Positions 21,746-22,440 of a stretch of 22,440 nt of DNA are shown here, in pieces (the first letter of the stretch is position 1; every line of letters starts with the position of its first letter). The stretch lies in NCBI GenBank assembly GCA_035527835.1, contig DATKZS010000187.1, forward strand, positions 1-22,440, given 5' to 3'. The translations under genes were made by a program, and so were the position numbers. The stretch comes from DATKZS01 sp035527835 [NCBI: bacterium]. Lineage in GTDB: Bacteria; RBG-13-61-14. Under the pieces are notes generated by a model. It did no database searches, was not told the origin of the DNA, and saw only the letters and a program-made list of their open reading frames with translations.

Positions 21746-22440
21746 TTATTTTCGGCAGACCGCGAGGAGGTCGAGACTGTCGGCGAGCCCTTCCCGGATG
21801 ACGAAAAATTCTTCGATGCCGTACTTTCGGGTGAAGTCCTGCCCCGGGGCGTCGGCGGGGTCGCGGTAGATGAGCCTGCGCAGCAGCCGGATGACGGCGG
21901 GGATGACGGGTTCAGGGAGCAGCCAGCGGAGGTTGAGCGGGTCGAGCGACGCGATCTTCAGGTTCTGCTTGACGCGCGTAAGCTCCATCTGCTGGACGGC
22001 GTCGGTGGCGCGGATGCCCATGACCTGCACATCGGCGAAGCCGGTCCGGAGCACGTCCGCGAGGCCCTCCGGCGAATACTCGCGCACGTGGAAGCGGTTC
22101 CACGGCTTCATGCCCGGCTTGAGGCGGTTCAGCCGGTTGGGGGTGGTGACCAGGAACAGGCCCGGCGATTTCAGGACCCGGCCGGCCTCCGCCGCGTAAT
22201 TCTTGTCGTCCACGATATGCTCGATCACCTGGAAAGAGGTGATGGCGTCGAAGGAGGTGTCGGGGAAGGGGATGATATTGCCGTCGTAAGGCAAAAACTC
22301 GCACTTTTCCGATCCGTACTTCCGGGCGGCATGATCCACGGCCTCGGGGTCCACGTCCAGACCGACGACATGCACGGCCCGCTGGGCCAACAGCGACGCC
22401 CCATAGCCTTCACCGCAGCCCAGGTCGAGCACCGCGGAGC
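21746..22440 (-). CDS. SAM-dependent methyltransferase, class I, 5' end outside window
   Basis: The Rossmann-type core is present: VLDLGCGEGYG (motif I, 22432 leftwards), VVGLDVDPEAVDHA (motif II region), LPYDGNIIPFPDTSFDAITSFQVIEHI (motif IV and post-motif) and VTTPNRLNRLKPG. This order is the Methyltransf_11 type, often acting on lipids, quinones or sugars. The frame continues past the window end (in-frame Ser-Ala before motif I), so the GTG at 22432 is an internal Val, not the start, and perhaps 30-60 N-terminal residues are missing. It is convergent with the preceding membrane-protein gene. A methylated lipid or glycan head group would fit a neighbourhood with a glycosyltransferase, but no substrate is evident. 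Confidence 0.9.
   Translation of the reverse strand, partial: SAVLDLGCGEGYGASLLAQRAVHVVGLDVDPEAVDHAARKYGSEKCEFLPYDGNIIPFPDTSFDAITSFQVIEHIVDDKNYAAEAGRVLKSPGLFLVTTPNRLNRLKPGMKPWNRFHVREYSPEGLADVLRTGFADVQVMGIRATDAVQQMELTRVKQNLKIASLDPLNLRWLLPEPVIPAVIRLLRRLIYRDPADAPGQDFTRKYGIEEFFVIREGLADSLDLLAVCRK

Noticed and set aside
22430-22432. GTG at 22432 as the methyltransferase start
   Set aside because: It would begin at motif I itself, and the frame stays open to the window edge, so the true start lies outside.

Overview
The window is high-GC, densely coding bacterial DNA with no rRNA, tRNA, CRISPR array, insertion sequence or phage gene that I can see. Gene content (acyl-CoA dehydrogenases, DUF362, many radical SAM enzymes, a membrane alkaline-phosphatase-superfamily protein, a GT2 glycosyltransferase) and the repeated intergenic hairpins suggest an uncultured, probably anaerobic or subsurface bacterium. 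I cannot assign a phylum from sequence alone.

Layout. (1) 69-5231, plus strand: two adjacent acyl-CoA dehydrogenase genes, only the first with the usual catalytic Glu; a His-containing polytopic membrane protein of unknown family; and a DUF362 protein. (2) 5317-14579, minus strand, read leftwards from a good sigma70-type promoter at 14626-14655: a SPASM-type radical SAM protein, a rhamnosyltransferase-like GT2, a B12-binding-type radical SAM protein, three more radical SAM proteins and an MFS exporter. Several of these genes overlap by 1-8 nt, so the group looks like one assembly line for an unknown product. The B12-type radical SAM protein and the GT2 appear to end in the same kind of beta-rich C-terminal domain. 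(3) 14768-16825, plus strand: a membrane-anchored sulfatase-fold protein with Thr where true sulfatases have Cys or Ser, divergently transcribed from group 2. (4) 17106-21685, plus strand: a 999-residue chimeric protease translationally coupled to a small YbjN-like protein and followed by an LPG-synthase-type membrane protein. (5) 21746-22440, minus strand: a SAM methyltransferase cut by the window end.

The most unusual gene is the protease. It has a Clp-like N-terminal region and a ClpB-D2-like AAA+ module in which six nucleotide-handling positions are changed, followed by an intact CDC48/FtsH-like AAA+ module and an intact M41 (FtsH-type) zinc protease. No transmembrane segment is visible. 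It reads as a soluble FtsH-like protease carrying a dead Clp motor as a possible scaffold or substrate receptor.

Intergenic DNA is unusual too. Five gaps hold long inverted repeats from four sequence families, built from short tandem units of 7, 7, 9 and 10-11 nt; one of them supplies the last codons and stop of the MFS gene. Other gaps over 100 nt: 11889-12051 has a 12-nt tandem repeat and a hairpin, 14580-14767 has the divergent promoters, and 16826-17105 has a hairpin, a 15-codon frame and a copy of the CACAGATG repeat family.
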